DNA from: Phycisphaerae bacterium
Lineage (GTDB): Bacteria > Planctomycetota > Phycisphaerae > WQYP01
Length of the DNA stretch: 5,593 nt
Direction: 5' to 3'
Assembly (NCBI GenBank): GCA_013044065.1
Contig: JABEVA010000052.1
Span: 1-5,593, forward strand
Translations under genes and position numbers: made by a program
Notes under the pieces: model-generated
What the model saw: only the letters and a program-made list of their open reading frames with translations
Told to the model about the DNA's origin: nothing
The model's database searches: none
In this document: piece by piece, positions 5,411-5,593 of the stretch
Position numbering within the stretch: the first letter of the stretch is position 1
How the letters are laid out: every line of letters begins with the position of its first letter

Positions 5411-5593
5411 TTATTTCGGTCCCATTCCTAACGGACGGGAAACCTCCGTGGAATTGAGTGCTTGAGCCTGAACGTACACTGCGGCTATCGGTGCAGGTAG
5501 GGCCAAAAATGCGGGTGTGCCCGCTTTTATCGGGATTGGCAAAGTGCCCAGTGCAGCGGCGATTCCGGGGCTACGCGCAGACACCAATACTGG
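5411..5593 (-). CDS. Partial gene, last 60 codons, product unknown
   Basis: A minus-strand frame is open from the right edge to a TAA at 5413-5411, giving 60 residues rich in Ala and Pro. Its later part alternates small and hydrophobic residues (AVYVQAQALNSTEVSRPL), and it ends GMGPK. The YVQAQAL stretch is reminiscent of the C-terminal beta-domain of secreted proteins in Planctomycetota and related groups, which often carries a 'YxQAxxxD' motif near the end; this is recalled, not searched. The start lies outside the window. A 60-codon open stretch can arise by chance at this G+C and third-position G+C is not high, so the call is tentative; the two hairpins just downstream are in its favour. 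Confidence 0.42.
   Translation of the reverse strand, partial: PVLVSARSPGIAAALGTLPIPIKAGTPAFLALPAPIAAVYVQAQALNSTEVSRPLGMGPK

Overview
The window (about 57-58% G+C by eye, bacterial) carries five protein-coding loci, a probable partial sixth at the right edge, and several dyads in the non-coding gaps. There is no rRNA, tRNA, CRISPR array or insertion sequence that I can recognise. The long orphan glycoside hydrolase, the FabG-like reductase and the small unknown genes would fit an environmental polysaccharide-using bacterium of the Planctomycetota/Verrucomicrobiota/Lentisphaerota type. That placement is an impression from the family repertoire and is not shown by the sequence.

Layout, left to right. 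(1) A class I SAM-dependent methyltransferase on the minus strand (30-680). Its last ~20 residues look unlike the family, and its stop lies inside an AT-rich inverted repeat (7-40). (2) A gap (681-1050) with no secure gene. It holds several dyads, one short reading frame (931-1035) with a plausible ribosome binding site, and an unexplained open stretch on the minus strand. (3) A 651-residue cytoplasmic glycoside-hydrolase-like protein on the plus strand (1051-3006), of the hypothetical glycosyl hydrolase 6 / beta-galactosidase-trimerisation type. (4) A convergent minus-strand cluster transcribed from right to left: unknown gene A (5102-4461), unknown gene B (4457-3814, reading frame broken near 4150) and a short-chain dehydrogenase/reductase of the 3-ketoacyl-ACP reductase type (3801-3022). 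Gaps are 3 and 12 nt, each gene has its own Shine-Dalgarno motif, and the cluster looks like one operon. (5) A gap (5103-5410) with two hairpins on the 3' side of what is probably the last 60 codons of another minus-strand gene entering from the right (5593-5411).

The most interesting part is the A-B pair. A and B lie in the same frame separated by one TGA, B has no ATG and must start at TTG, and B's second half continues in another frame. Either B is a real gene with one indel or recoding event, or A+B is a single ancestral gene carrying two lesions. I recognise neither protein. The glycoside hydrolase and the reductase/A/B operon converge with only 15 nt between their stops. They need not be functionally linked, although a sugar or polyol oxidoreductase role for the reductase next to a glycosidase is possible.
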